64,000 nt of DNA from Paraflavitalea sp966211765 (GTDB taxonomy: Bacteria > Bacteroidota > Bacteroidia > Chitinophagales > Chitinophagaceae), in contig CBIHOV010000005.1 in assembly GCA_966211765.1 (NCBI GenBank), positions 62,001 through 126,000 of the forward strand, in the 5' to 3' direction. The notes below the pieces were generated by a model that saw only the letters and a list, made by a program, of their open reading frames with translations, did not search any database and had not been told where the DNA came from. Both the position numbers and the translations under genes were made by a program. Below, one piece after another: positions 55,278-63,500 of this stretch; the stretch's first letter is position 1; each line of letters starts with the position of its first letter.

Positions 55278-56105
55278 TTGGTGAATGATCAAAACAACAA
55301 GACTATGATAAAGAGCAACAATATTATTAATACTACAGTTACGGGAATACTTAACAACAAGGTCGTTCTGATCACTGGTTCCGGTGGAGGCCTGGGCCGC
55401 GCCGCGGCGGTGACTTTTGCACGGGAAGGTGCAAGGATTGTCGGCTGCGACCTCAATGAGAGCGCCAACAAGGTGACCGTTGAGCTTGTTCGTGGCGCGG
55501 GCGGGGAGATGACTGGCATCGCACCGGTTGATCTCACCGATCCCGAACAGGTGCGGAAGATGGTTGAGGAGGGAGTAGCCGCTTATGGCGGGCTGGACGT
55601 GGTCTACAACAATGCGGCCATACAATATTTCGGGCCGATGCCCGATTTCTCCATTAATGACTGGCGGGCGACCATAGCCGGCGAACTCAACATTCCCTTT
55701 TTCGTGTCCAAGTTCGCGTGGCCGCACCTGGTGCTTCGCGGTGGCGGCGTCATTATAAACATTGCGTCCATGGCAGGCATGATCGCCGGAGAGACACCGC
55801 CTATGATCGGTCACGTTGCCGCGAAAGCCGGTGTCATTGCCATGACCCGACAATTGGCCCTGGAAGGTGCTCCCCATGGAATACGTGCCGTAGCAATCAG
55901 CCCCGGCCCTTTCCTGACCCCGGCCAGCGATCGCGATCTTGGCAACAATCAGGCGGCTCGGGACGCGATCACCAGAAAGACACTGCTCAAGCGCTTCGGT
56001 CAACCTGAGGAGTTGGTGGAACTTGCGGCCTTCATCGCTTCCGACCGGGCATCCTATATCACGGGCGCCAACTACGTGGTCGATGGTGGCGCGACGGCCT
56101 GGTAG
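55278..56105 (+). CDS. SDR-fold oxidoreductase with unusual base composition and His in the Tyr position
   Basis: The protein has 275 residues. Rossmann motif TGSGGGLGRA, YNNAAIQYF, Ser164 in NIASMAGMIAGE, and GHVAAKAGVIAM where the catalytic YxxxK would be: His179 replaces Tyr while Lys183 is kept. C-terminal TGANYVVDGGATAW is classic SDR. The first ~25 residues (MVNDQNNKTMIKSNNIINTT) are Asn-rich and AT-rich, whereas from about 55370 the DNA is clearly GC-rich (hand count 37 of 60 at 55501-55560, against 27 of 60 at 54961-55020). This suggests the main part was acquired from a GC-rich donor. Substrate unknown. Confidence 0.85.
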   Translation: MVNDQNNKTMIKSNNIINTTVTGILNNKVVLITGSGGGLGRAAAVTFAREGARIVGCDLNESANKVTVELVRGAGGEMTGIAPVDLTDPEQVRKMVEEGVAAYGGLDVVYNNAAIQYFGPMPDFSINDWRATIAGELNIPFFVSKFAWPHLVLRGGGVIINIASMAGMIAGETPPMIGHVAAKAGVIAMTRQLALEGAPHGIRAVAISPGPFLTPASDRDLGNNQAARDAITRKTLLKRFGQPEELVELAAFIASDRASYITGANYVVDGGATAW

Positions 56106-56170
56106 AAGTACATCAACGATCTCATCTTTTAAGCCCTGCCGAACTGCAAGATCGCTTTCTACTATTCCTC

Positions 56171-56554
56171 TTACAGTGGTTCCTGTCGATAGGAGACCTT
56201 ATCCATGATCAGCCATTTCCCATCTAATTTTATCAGGTTAAACCGATCAATGAACCGAAAAGTGGCAAAAGTCATTTGCACGTGGGCTGACCCGGTATCT
56301 CCGTCCCAGGTATAGGAAAGGAGTTCGGGTTGGCATTCCTGTAATGTTGCCTGGGCAACCAGGTCCAGGTATTGCGGCAGTGTCCACTGAACCAACTTGC
56401 CCTCTATTATAGTCCTGATGTATGCATCGGCGTGAAAGGCACCCCGGAGCCTTTCGATGTCTTTTACCGGACGTCCTTGAAGATAATCGTTAAGCGTAAG
56501 CTCGATCAAGTGCTTTTCCTCTTGTACTCCAACTTTCCTTGCTACAGATTCCAT
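56171..56554 (-). CDS. NTF2-like (lumazine-binding-like) protein
   Basis: The protein has 127 residues. NTF2-like fold by pattern: an N-terminal helix pair (HLIELTLNDYLQGRPVKDIERL), FHADAYIRTIIEGKLVQWT and terminal strands HVQMTFATFRFIDRFNLIKL and GKWLIMDKVSYRQ. These small proteins often serve as enzymes or binding proteins of unknown substrate. Convergent with the SDR gene (65 bp between stops). No signal peptide. Confidence 0.8.
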   Translation of the reverse strand: MESVARKVGVQEEKHLIELTLNDYLQGRPVKDIERLRGAFHADAYIRTIIEGKLVQWTLPQYLDLVAQATLQECQPELLSYTWDGDTGSAHVQMTFATFRFIDRFNLIKLDGKWLIMDKVSYRQEPL

Positions 56555-56658
56555 GTTTTTTTTGCCACAAATCTATTTGAATTGTTTTCAAGCCTCCAAA
56601 TGTATATTCGGTAAAACAAAATATCCGTTTAAGTGTTTACCTACGGAACCAAACAGAT

Positions 56659-56697
56659 AAAGCCTTCCGCACTAACCTGCGGAGGGCTTTATTTTTT
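56659..56697 (+). terminator. Plus-strand hairpin terminator with no sense gene directly upstream
   Basis: Stem 13 bp with one G-T pair, loop of 6, then attttttcc. The only upstream plus-strand gene is the SDR (stop 56103-56105), so a transcript ending here would run antisense through the NTF2-like gene. Confidence 0.65.
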
Positions 56698-56928
56698 CCG
56701 CTTTGCAAGCATGCTGCGAAAACTGGTACAGCTGCTTTCCCGTGTCACGGTGCAATATCCCCTGCACTAACCGATCCCGGTATGATATTTCAAAATAAAG
56801 TCCAACATTCATTAGTACCACTAACCGGTTCAGTTGTTATTATAATAGAATATGATATGACGACCCGATTACAGGCGTCTTTGTTTAAAGAAAAACCATC
56901 CAATAATCCTATAACATTAATCAAAGAA

Positions 56929-57696
56929 ATGAAAAGACTAACGAGCCAACACATAATAACCTCGTTTGCTATTGTATCGCTCATTGCCCTCGAAGGTTGT
57001 AAAAAAGAGAAAGATACCCCTGCGGTAGCAGACCTGAACCAGCTTTATGCCAATGCAATTGCTGATGCCATGATTACCGAAGACATAGAAAGGATTGACT
57101 CGCTGTGGCCTATTTCGAATACCAATAACAGGTTGCAATGGAAAACGGTGAATGGCAGGCAATATGTGTTGATGGCTACTTTTATGCGTTTCCCCTCCAG
57201 CTATCCGGAAGGCGATTCGATAACAACCACCTGGGGAGATGCCTGGTTGTTCATTCCCCAACAAATGAAAATGCGTATTGGCAGCAGTTTTAAAGCAGGC
57301 GCTGGTGCAGATACCTTGACGCGTATATGCCAGCTATTGGGTCTGCCTCCCGTAAACAGCCGTACGAATACGCATATTGCTGAAATGTGGGTGCCGGTTG
57401 ATAGTTTACAACGCCCGGCCGGCAATCCGGATATTCGCACTGCGGCTGCCAATGAGGTATTGATCAGCAGTGCCACCCCGTCTTACACCAACTGGTTCAA
57501 TAATTATATAATTTACGCGTATTACCATACGCTCACCGGCGCCACCGATTTCCACTATCCGTGGACCAGATTAGGCTATACTTTCGACTGGGCACCTAAT
57601 GGCCGTGAAGTAGGGTTAAGCGAGTATGTATTGCGGGCCAAAACCGGTTGCTGGGTAAACAAAACACGAACCGCCAGCAATTATTTCAAGGAATAA
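56929..57696 (+). CDS. Lipoprotein of unknown function
   Basis: 255 residues from ATG 56929 (MKRLTSQHIITSFAIVSLIALEGC), which gives a lipoprotein signal with Cys24; the longer frame from 56782 adds 49 residues of unclear character. The mature protein has MWVPVDSLQRPAGNPDIRTA and a Tyr/Trp-rich C-terminal part (NWFNNYIIYAYYHTLTG, FHYPWTRLGYTFDW). I recognise no domain, but the EMWVP-DSLQRP segment may be worth a profile search. Single gene. Confidence 0.75.
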   Translation: MKRLTSQHIITSFAIVSLIALEGCKKEKDTPAVADLNQLYANAIADAMITEDIERIDSLWPISNTNNRLQWKTVNGRQYVLMATFMRFPSSYPEGDSITTTWGDAWLFIPQQMKMRIGSSFKAGAGADTLTRICQLLGLPPVNSRTNTHIAEMWVPVDSLQRPAGNPDIRTAAANEVLISSATPSYTNWFNNYIIYAYYHTLTGATDFHYPWTRLGYTFDWAPNGREVGLSEYVLRAKTGCWVNKTRTASNYFKE

Positions 57697-57757
57697 GGCA
57701 GTTACCAGCGAGAATGTCGTTTCTCCGCTTTTGAAAGCAAGCTTGCGACACTCCAAA

Positions 57758-57783
57758 GAAAAAATCCCTGGCTTTCGCCAAGG
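57758..57783 (-). terminator. Minus-strand terminator of the LytTR operon
   Basis: Read on the minus strand: seven-base-pair stem with one G-T pair, a GAAA tetraloop and a run of six T, about 150 bp after the response regulator stop (57931). Confidence 0.75.
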
Positions 57784-57930
57784 CTTTATCTCAAAAAAGT
57801 GCAGAAGAAGAATAACGTCCATTCGTCATACTAATCTCATTTCTAAGGCTGTTGCTTGTAATATTTAACCCCAATTGATTCAGCTATAGGATATTTCACA
57901 CTATCTATACAAAGCCCGTTCAATATTCAT

Positions 57931-58653
57931 TCATTTTCTCATCAGCTTATCCTTCACGACTACCTCTATCACTTCGTCACGCAGATTTCGGCTTATGGGT
58001 ATGTTGTGCTGTTGAATCCGTATATCATTGCCATCAATGCTGTCAATTTTAGCAATAGCTACCAGATAGGATTTGTGAACCCTTAAAAACTTTCCATTGT
58101 CAAGGTAGGTCTCCACTGTTTTTAGTGGCAGAAGCGTCATAAACTTGCTGTTGGTGGTATAGATCATTACATAATTCTGAAGTGCCTGAACAAACAGGAT
58201 TTCCCCTATCTGTATCTTCTCATACTTATTTTCACATTTGATGAATACATAATCCGGGTCTGCAGTTACCGCGCTTTCTATTTTATGATTCTTAAGTAGA
58301 TAATAGTCTTTTGCTTTATTGGTAGCTTTTAAGAACCGGGTAAAAGTGACCGGCTTTAACAGGTAATCTATCACGTCTAACTGAAAACCTTCAATGGCAT
58401 AATCGGAATAGGCAGTGGTGAGAATGACCATGGGCAAGCTGGTCTTTATTTTCAGAAAATCCAGGCCTGTCATGAAAGGCATTTGGATATCCAGGAAAAT
58501 AAGATCTACGGGCTGACTTTCCAATAGCTTGTTCAGCTCAAGAGGGTTTTGTGCAACAGCCACCAGTTCGAGGTAGTCAATCACTTCGACATACTTTGAA
58601 AGCCCTTCAGTAGAGAGGGGTTCATCATCTGTTATGATACATTTCAGCTTCAT
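57931..58653 (-). CDS. LytTR-family response regulator
   Basis: The protein has 240 residues. Receiver domain with TDDEP (residues 8-12), phospho-acceptor Asp55 in IFLDIQMPF, and YLLKPVTF with the conserved Lys. The LytTR DNA-binding domain follows (DYVFIKCENKYEKIQIGEI, FLRVHKSYLVAIAKID, NIPISRNLRDEV). It pairs with the LytS-type kinase gene upstream, which it overlaps by 4 bp. Likely target: the divergent beta-barrel gene, as inferred from neighbourhood. Confidence 0.95.
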   Translation of the reverse strand: MKLKCIITDDEPLSTEGLSKYVEVIDYLELVAVAQNPLELNKLLESQPVDLIFLDIQMPFMTGLDFLKIKTSLPMVILTTAYSDYAIEGFQLDVIDYLLKPVTFTRFLKATNKAKDYYLLKNHKIESAVTADPDYVFIKCENKYEKIQIGEILFVQALQNYVMIYTTNSKFMTLLPLKTVETYLDNGKFLRVHKSYLVAIAKIDSIDGNDIRIQQHNIPISRNLRDEVIEVVVKDKLMRK

Positions 58654-59720
58654 GCCAAATCAATTTTCAATAGTACTTTAAATATAGCGGGTTCTACACC
58701 GATGCAGAGTTCATGTTTACCCGGATATACCAGGTTTAGCCGGCGCCGTACATTGGCAAGGCCGATACCTGATAAAGCCAGTATATCGTCTGCCTCCACA
58801 TTTCTGCTGTTTTCTATATTTAGTTCTAAAACCCGTTGGTCAGTTACGGAAAGATTCATTTTGATAAAGTGTTGCCGTGTCCTGCCCTTGGAAAGGTGCT
58901 TAAATGCATTCTCCACAAAGGGGAGCAGCATAAAAGGGGCAATATGACTATTGTGCACCGTGCTATGATTGATCTCGAAAGAAAGATCCGTTTGGTTTTC
59001 ATGCAGCCGGAGCGATTCCAGTTCGATAAAATTTTCGAGGAACTTGAGCTCCTTGTTTAGCGGAATTTCTTTTTCGTTACACTCATAAAGCTGGTAACGA
59101 AGCATTTCAGAAAAGGAGGCAAGTGATTCTGACGCCAGGTCAGGGTTTTTGTGAATGAGAACAAAGATCGAATTAATAGTATTGAACAGGAAGTGCGGAT
59201 TGATCTGTGCTTTCAGGTATTTTAATTCCGTTTCCAGATTTTCTTTTTCGAGGACCAATCTTTTCTTTTCTGCGTTTAGCCAGTTCTTGCCTAGTTTTAC
59301 GCTCATGGCCAGTGTCATCGCTCCGGCAGTCGATGGCAAAGCCATTATGGAAAATATTGTCAGAAACTGATCAGGGCGCTTCCCGAATAACTCGGTGAAT
59401 GTTTTGACTGACGTCCATGCGTTTAAATAATAGCCCAGCGTAATGAGTGCGGAGCAGATCAATACGGTCATTACCACAAGAAGAATATAGGTTTTGTACC
59501 GGCCAGGATATAGAAACTTCGGAATGAGGTAATAGAGATTAAAATAAGCGCCGGCAGCCTGGAAAATGATATAACCTATGAATTTTACAGGTGCTTCATT
59601 CTGAAACAGGTAAAATAACATGTCATTAAAACTGCCTACATTAATTAACATCCATAGTAAATGATAGGCGATCCAGAAAGGAATGTGGTAAAGGCGATAT
59701 TTTATGATCCAGCTGCGCAT
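58650..59720 (-). CDS. LytS/YehU-type sensor histidine kinase
   Basis: 356 residues from ATG 59720 (MRSWIIKYRLYHIPFW); a longer frame from 59873 adds 51 unlikely residues. Four membrane segments fill the N-terminal half (for example YILLVVMTVLICSALITLGYY), then a coiled coil (EKKRLVLEKENLETELKYLK) and the His_kinase domain with His176 in INPHFLFNTINSI, followed by an HATPase part (LPFVENAFKHL, GIGLANVRRRL). Senses an unknown membrane-associated signal and phosphorylates the co-encoded LytTR regulator. Divergent from the beta-barrel gene at 59916. Confidence 0.95.
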   Translation of the reverse strand: MRSWIIKYRLYHIPFWIAYHLLWMLINVGSFNDMLFYLFQNEAPVKFIGYIIFQAAGAYFNLYYLIPKFLYPGRYKTYILLVVMTVLICSALITLGYYLNAWTSVKTFTELFGKRPDQFLTIFSIMALPSTAGAMTLAMSVKLGKNWLNAEKKRLVLEKENLETELKYLKAQINPHFLFNTINSIFVLIHKNPDLASESLASFSEMLRYQLYECNEKEIPLNKELKFLENFIELESLRLHENQTDLSFEINHSTVHNSHIAPFMLLPFVENAFKHLSKGRTRQHFIKMNLSVTDQRVLELNIENSRNVEADDILALSGIGLANVRRRLNLVYPGKHELCIGVEPAIFKVLLKIDLA

Positions 59721-59915
59721 AATAGTAAATCTATCCTTTGTACGTGAAAATAATAGCAAAAGGGACCAAAATACTCCTGAGATTGATGTTCTGTAAAAAT
59801 GAGATGACGAATGGGTTAAACCCGCTTTATTACAAATGGTCAATCTGCCGGCACATCTCGTCAATTTACCCAACCTACAGTAGAAAATCCGGGGTTTATT
59901 TGGGAAATATCAGCC

Positions 59916-62348
59916 ATGAAGTATTTCCTGATGACCATACTGATTTTGGGGTCTACATCCGCTAGTCCGCAGTTGAGGGGCAAACTGGAGACCAATAAAG
60001 GCGAACCTTTGGCATCGGGCAATATCATTGTTCACCGTGCGGCAGATAGCAGCAGGGTCACCGGCGGCTCATCGGATGAACAGGGCCTATTCGAAATTAC
60101 CGGTCTGACTGCCGGTAGTTATTTCTGCCGCATCAGCAGAGTAGGTTATATAAATGTTTATTCAAATGTATTTACAATTGCTGGTGATACCTCATGGATA
60201 GTTTTACCTGCCTTTCAACTGACTGCGGTAGAGGCTGTATTGGGCGAAGTGGTTGTAACGGCGAAAAAGGAGTTGATAAAGTTCACACCAGGCGGTAAGG
60301 TTTTTAATATTCAAGCCAGCCTTTTAACGAAGGGAAGTAATGCCTTGCAGGTGCTCGAGCGGCTTCCGGGGGTAATAACTGATCGAAGGAATAATCAGTT
60401 TAGCCTGAACGGACAGGCGGGTGTCACTGTGCTATTCAATGGAAGGAGAGTAGGGCTTTCGATGGAAGAGTTAATGAATTTACTGGAGAGCACGGTAGCG
60501 GATAATATTGATAAAATTGAACTGATCACTTCCCCGGATGCTAAATATGATGCTGATGGAAGTGGCGGTATCATCAATATTATATTTAAGAAAAGCGAGC
60601 AGGAAGGCACCAGGGTAAACGCATCGGCTACTGTAGGTTATGGCTATCGGGGGAAAGCAGTTGGGTCGATGTCACTTTCACATGGCTTTAAGAATGCCAG
60701 TGTGCTTGGTTCATATTCCTATCTGTACGATGGTATCCGTTCCGGATTTATGGGAAATGGTACGAATGAGCACCTGCTTTATAAAGGAAGTACTTTTGCA
60801 ACCTTTTCCGGCATATCACGCCGGTATCAGCATACGCATAATCTTAGCCTGGCCGGGGAAATGCGTCCAGATCCCAAAACCACCCTTGGAGGGGATATCG
60901 CATTTTCAACGAACAAAACCAATAACCTCACGAATAACGATGGAACATGGGAATATGATAACGGGGATTATCTTCGGTATGCGGCACTTTCCGAAGGTAA
61001 TACCAGAAGACGCAATATCAGCGCTTCTCTTTATTCAAAGCACAAGCTTTCCGCCAATTCGCAATTGAATCTCGATGCCAGCTTTATTCATTATACCAAC
61101 AATAACCCGGCAATTATAAACGGAAAGTATTATGATCAAATGGGAAATCCTATTATACCGGCAGATTCAAATTTTACCAGTGGAAATCGCGGGGAGAGTT
61201 TCTCCAGCATAGAAGCTTTGACCTTTTCAATGGATTTTACCAGCAAGCTGGGGAAAAAGGTCCAGGCTGATTTTGGCAGCAAGGGCAGTATTTCGGAAAA
61301 CAGTAACGACAGCAAGGTAGAGCGACTGGTAAATGGTCAATGGACGATAGATCCGCGGTCTCAGTCGATAGTGAATAGCAGGGAAAAAATTGGCGCATTA
61401 TATACTCAGTTCAGGCTTTTGTTAAATGCAAACTCGAGCTTTCAGATTGGACTGCGGTATGAATACTGGCGTCGGGATATAAGCCTGTACAAGAAGCCAT
61501 TTATTATTGGAAAACTTTTCCCTTCCTTTTTATATAATCGGGTCTTCACTAACGGCAGCACCTTGTCGGTGGGCTATAACCGCCGTGTCAGCCGTCCGGC
61601 TTACACTGATTTGGTGTCTTCTCTTTTTTACAATGATCCTACGTTTGTATTTTCTGGAAATCCTTTACTGAAACCCACCATCTCGGACATATTCAAAGCA
61701 GACTTCAATCAGAAGCGCCTAAACGTCTCCCTGTCATTTCAGGTTGACCAACACCCGGTCTTACGTTACCAGATCACCAGTAATGAGACAAAGGAAATAG
61801 GTATATCATCTCCGCAGAACCTGGATTACCAAAGGAACATCAACCTGGCCATTAATTATTCCCTGCAACCGGCCACCTGGTGGAAAATAACTTTGGGTAG
61901 CACTACTTCCCTTCGTAATTACAAAGTATCTTATAGTCTTCAGCCTGCGGTAAAAACATTTATCTTCCAGAACCTGACTTTTAATCAACAACTCCAACTG
62001 CCCTGGCAGTTGGAGGCGGAATTAAACGGCTGGTATAATTTTCGTTTCTATGAAGGAACCAATATAATAAGTGGATTTGGAGTCATTAATTTTGCCCTGG
62101 CCAAAAAACTGAAAAATGACAGAGGCAGCTTCCAACTATCACTGCCTGATTTATTTCGCTCATTCTACGTGCACACGCATATCGGAGGAATGACACCAAT
62201 CGCCTTTAACATCAATACACATGCCACCTGGAGAGATGAAACTGCCTTCTATCGTGTCATCAAGCTAACCTATTCCCGAAGTTTCGGTAAAAGTATCCGT
62301 TCTGCAACCAGGAATAGCCGGAGTGAGGAGGCGGAGAGGATACAGTAG
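59916..62348 (+). CDS. Outer-membrane beta-barrel protein with carboxypeptidase-like and plug domains (TonB-receptor-like)
   Basis: The protein has 810 residues. Signal peptide MKYFLMTILILGSTSASPQ, CarboxypepD_reg-like domain (ETNKGEPLASGNIIVHRAAD), plug region (VLERLPGVITDRRNNQFSLN, SPDAKYDADGSGGIINIIFK) and an OMP_b-brl_3-type barrel. It ends with a basic tail (RSFGKSIRSATRNSRSEEAE) similar in kind to the one in the beta-barrel protein at 25056. Cargo unknown. Divergent from the LytS/LytTR pair, so probably under its control. Confidence 0.88.
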   Translation: MKYFLMTILILGSTSASPQLRGKLETNKGEPLASGNIIVHRAADSSRVTGGSSDEQGLFEITGLTAGSYFCRISRVGYINVYSNVFTIAGDTSWIVLPAFQLTAVEAVLGEVVVTAKKELIKFTPGGKVFNIQASLLTKGSNALQVLERLPGVITDRRNNQFSLNGQAGVTVLFNGRRVGLSMEELMNLLESTVADNIDKIELITSPDAKYDADGSGGIINIIFKKSEQEGTRVNASATVGYGYRGKAVGSMSLSHGFKNASVLGSYSYLYDGIRSGFMGNGTNEHLLYKGSTFATFSGISRRYQHTHNLSLAGEMRPDPKTTLGGDIAFSTNKTNNLTNNDGTWEYDNGDYLRYAALSEGNTRRRNISASLYSKHKLSANSQLNLDASFIHYTNNNPAIINGKYYDQMGNPIIPADSNFTSGNRGESFSSIEALTFSMDFTSKLGKKVQADFGSKGSISENSNDSKVERLVNGQWTIDPRSQSIVNSREKIGALYTQFRLLLNANSSFQIGLRYEYWRRDISLYKKPFIIGKLFPSFLYNRVFTNGSTLSVGYNRRVSRPAYTDLVSSLFYNDPTFVFSGNPLLKPTISDIFKADFNQKRLNVSLSFQVDQHPVLRYQITSNETKEIGISSPQNLDYQRNINLAINYSLQPATWWKITLGSTTSLRNYKVSYSLQPAVKTFIFQNLTFNQQLQLPWQLEAELNGWYNFRFYEGTNIISGFGVINFALAKKLKNDRGSFQLSLPDLFRSFYVHTHIGGMTPIAFNINTHATWRDETAFYRVIKLTYSRSFGKSIRSATRNSRSEEAERIQ

Positions 62349-62863
62349 TATGGTAAAATTTTTTATTAAGCTATATTTTTTGGCATCTATTCAACATGAA
62401 CACTTCGAACTAAAAAAGACATTTCGAACTAAAAAAGTCGTCAAACCCAATGAGCACCATTGACAATACCTGGACGAAGGCCCCCTACCCCACAATTCCC
62501 ATCCAATAACTTCCATGATTTTCCGTACATTACAGATAATCAATTGGATACCAGAATAATAAAGCCTTTTGCATGCCCTTCCAATGCTGGCAGGCATATA
62601 CTTCTCTCCCACCTGGCACCTTCCAGTTAGACAAACAGTTTTCGGTAAGATAATCAAGGGATTTTAATAGGATGCAGCGATGATGCAGCGTATACCCAGC
62701 GACTAACCAGCGTAGATGCAGCGGTTTTTATAAGAGACGCTACATCTTCGTTTAAGAATAGGTAAAACACATTTTATATGTCTTTTATTTAATAAGTTTA
62801 GGCACCCTAATCTTACCTCCTTCCCAGGTTCATCCCTTGTTGGCTCCCGTATTACCATAATAG
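62349..62863. other. Gene-free stretch with short direct repeats
   Basis: About 515 bp with no believable gene. It holds a 15-bp direct repeat (ttcgaactaaaaaag at 62404-62418 and 62423-62437, period 19) and three copies of gatgcagcg between about 62672 and 62722. Codon-like order is not apparent. It may be relic DNA between two operons. Confidence 0.4.
62404..62437. repeat. 15-bp tandem direct repeat
   Basis: Two identical copies 19 bp apart (start to start), each with an A6 run. May be a bent-DNA or regulator site, or a chance duplication. It is 55 bp after the beta-barrel gene stop. Confidence 0.6.
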
Positions 62864-62894
62864 AAGGGCCGTATCTTTTTCTGATACAGCCCTT
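62864..62894 (-). terminator. Hairpin after the DinB gene
   Basis: 12-bp stem with one G-T pair (62864-62875 with 62883-62894), loop of 7. On the minus strand it lies 36 bp after the DinB stop; no strong T-run, so confidence is moderate. Confidence 0.5.
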
Positions 62895-62930
62895 TAGCAT
62901 TGCTCAATTCGTCAGACAGCGTCTGACGGA

Positions 62931-63443
62931 TTACCAATTGCCCTGCCCCCTGTCCCAGAAAAAGGGTGGTTCTATTCCCAATGCGCGCAGGTATACATAT
63001 CCCTGACCACGGTGGTGATTTTCGTTGTCCAGCCAATACAATACACTGGAATAAACGGGTCCTTCATATTGTCCAAATGCAGCATCCATCTCCTGCCAGT
63101 GCTCCGGCCTGATGGCAGGCCATTGCTCATTCACCAAGGCCGTGGCATCGTCCCACAACTGCAGGATGCCGGCTTTAGTGGTGGGCTTTGTATCGCCCGC
63201 ATACAACTCTTCCAATTCTTTCCATTGACCAGTGACCGTACCATGTACACCTACAATGGTCAGGCGTATCAGTTCCAGGGCCAGTTCTGAAAAAGGCCGC
63301 ATCCCGCCTATGGAGTAATCAAACAGTTTGTCTTCCGGAAAGGCATTTATCACCCGCCGGGTGAGGTGCCGGTGGCCTTGCCAGTGTTCGAGTAATTGAC
63401 CAGGTGTAATGAGTGGAGCTGCACTGATAACATTGCTTTGCAT
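62931..63443 (-). CDS. DinB-family protein
   Basis: The protein has 170 residues, a four-helix bundle. The three usual metal-binding His are seen: LLEHWQGHRHLTRRVINAF (first helix), TIVGVHGTVTGQW (second) and WLDNENHHRGQGYVYLRALG (third). DinB-like proteins bind Ni or Zn and include thiol-transferases and damage-inducible proteins. It would be cytoplasmic. Divergent from the sensor gene at 63501. Confidence 0.9.
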   Translation of the reverse strand: MQSNVISAAPLITPGQLLEHWQGHRHLTRRVINAFPEDKLFDYSIGGMRPFSELALELIRLTIVGVHGTVTGQWKELEELYAGDTKPTTKAGILQLWDDATALVNEQWPAIRPEHWQEMDAAFGQYEGPVYSSVLYWLDNENHHRGQGYVYLRALGIEPPFFWDRGQGNW

Positions 63444-63500
63444 AAAAGTGGTTTTAATGTTGGTGATACCACAAAGGAAATGGCAGCTAGTGACAGCCCT

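Noticed and set aside
55233..56003. Minus-strand open frame (256 codons) opposite the GC-rich SDR
   Set aside because: Long antisense frames are expected in GC-rich DNA; the SDR motifs support the plus strand.
62910..62928. 8-bp inverted repeat with 3-nt centre just after the DinB gene
   Set aside because: Short, without a T-run, and next to a better hairpin at 62864; no clear role.
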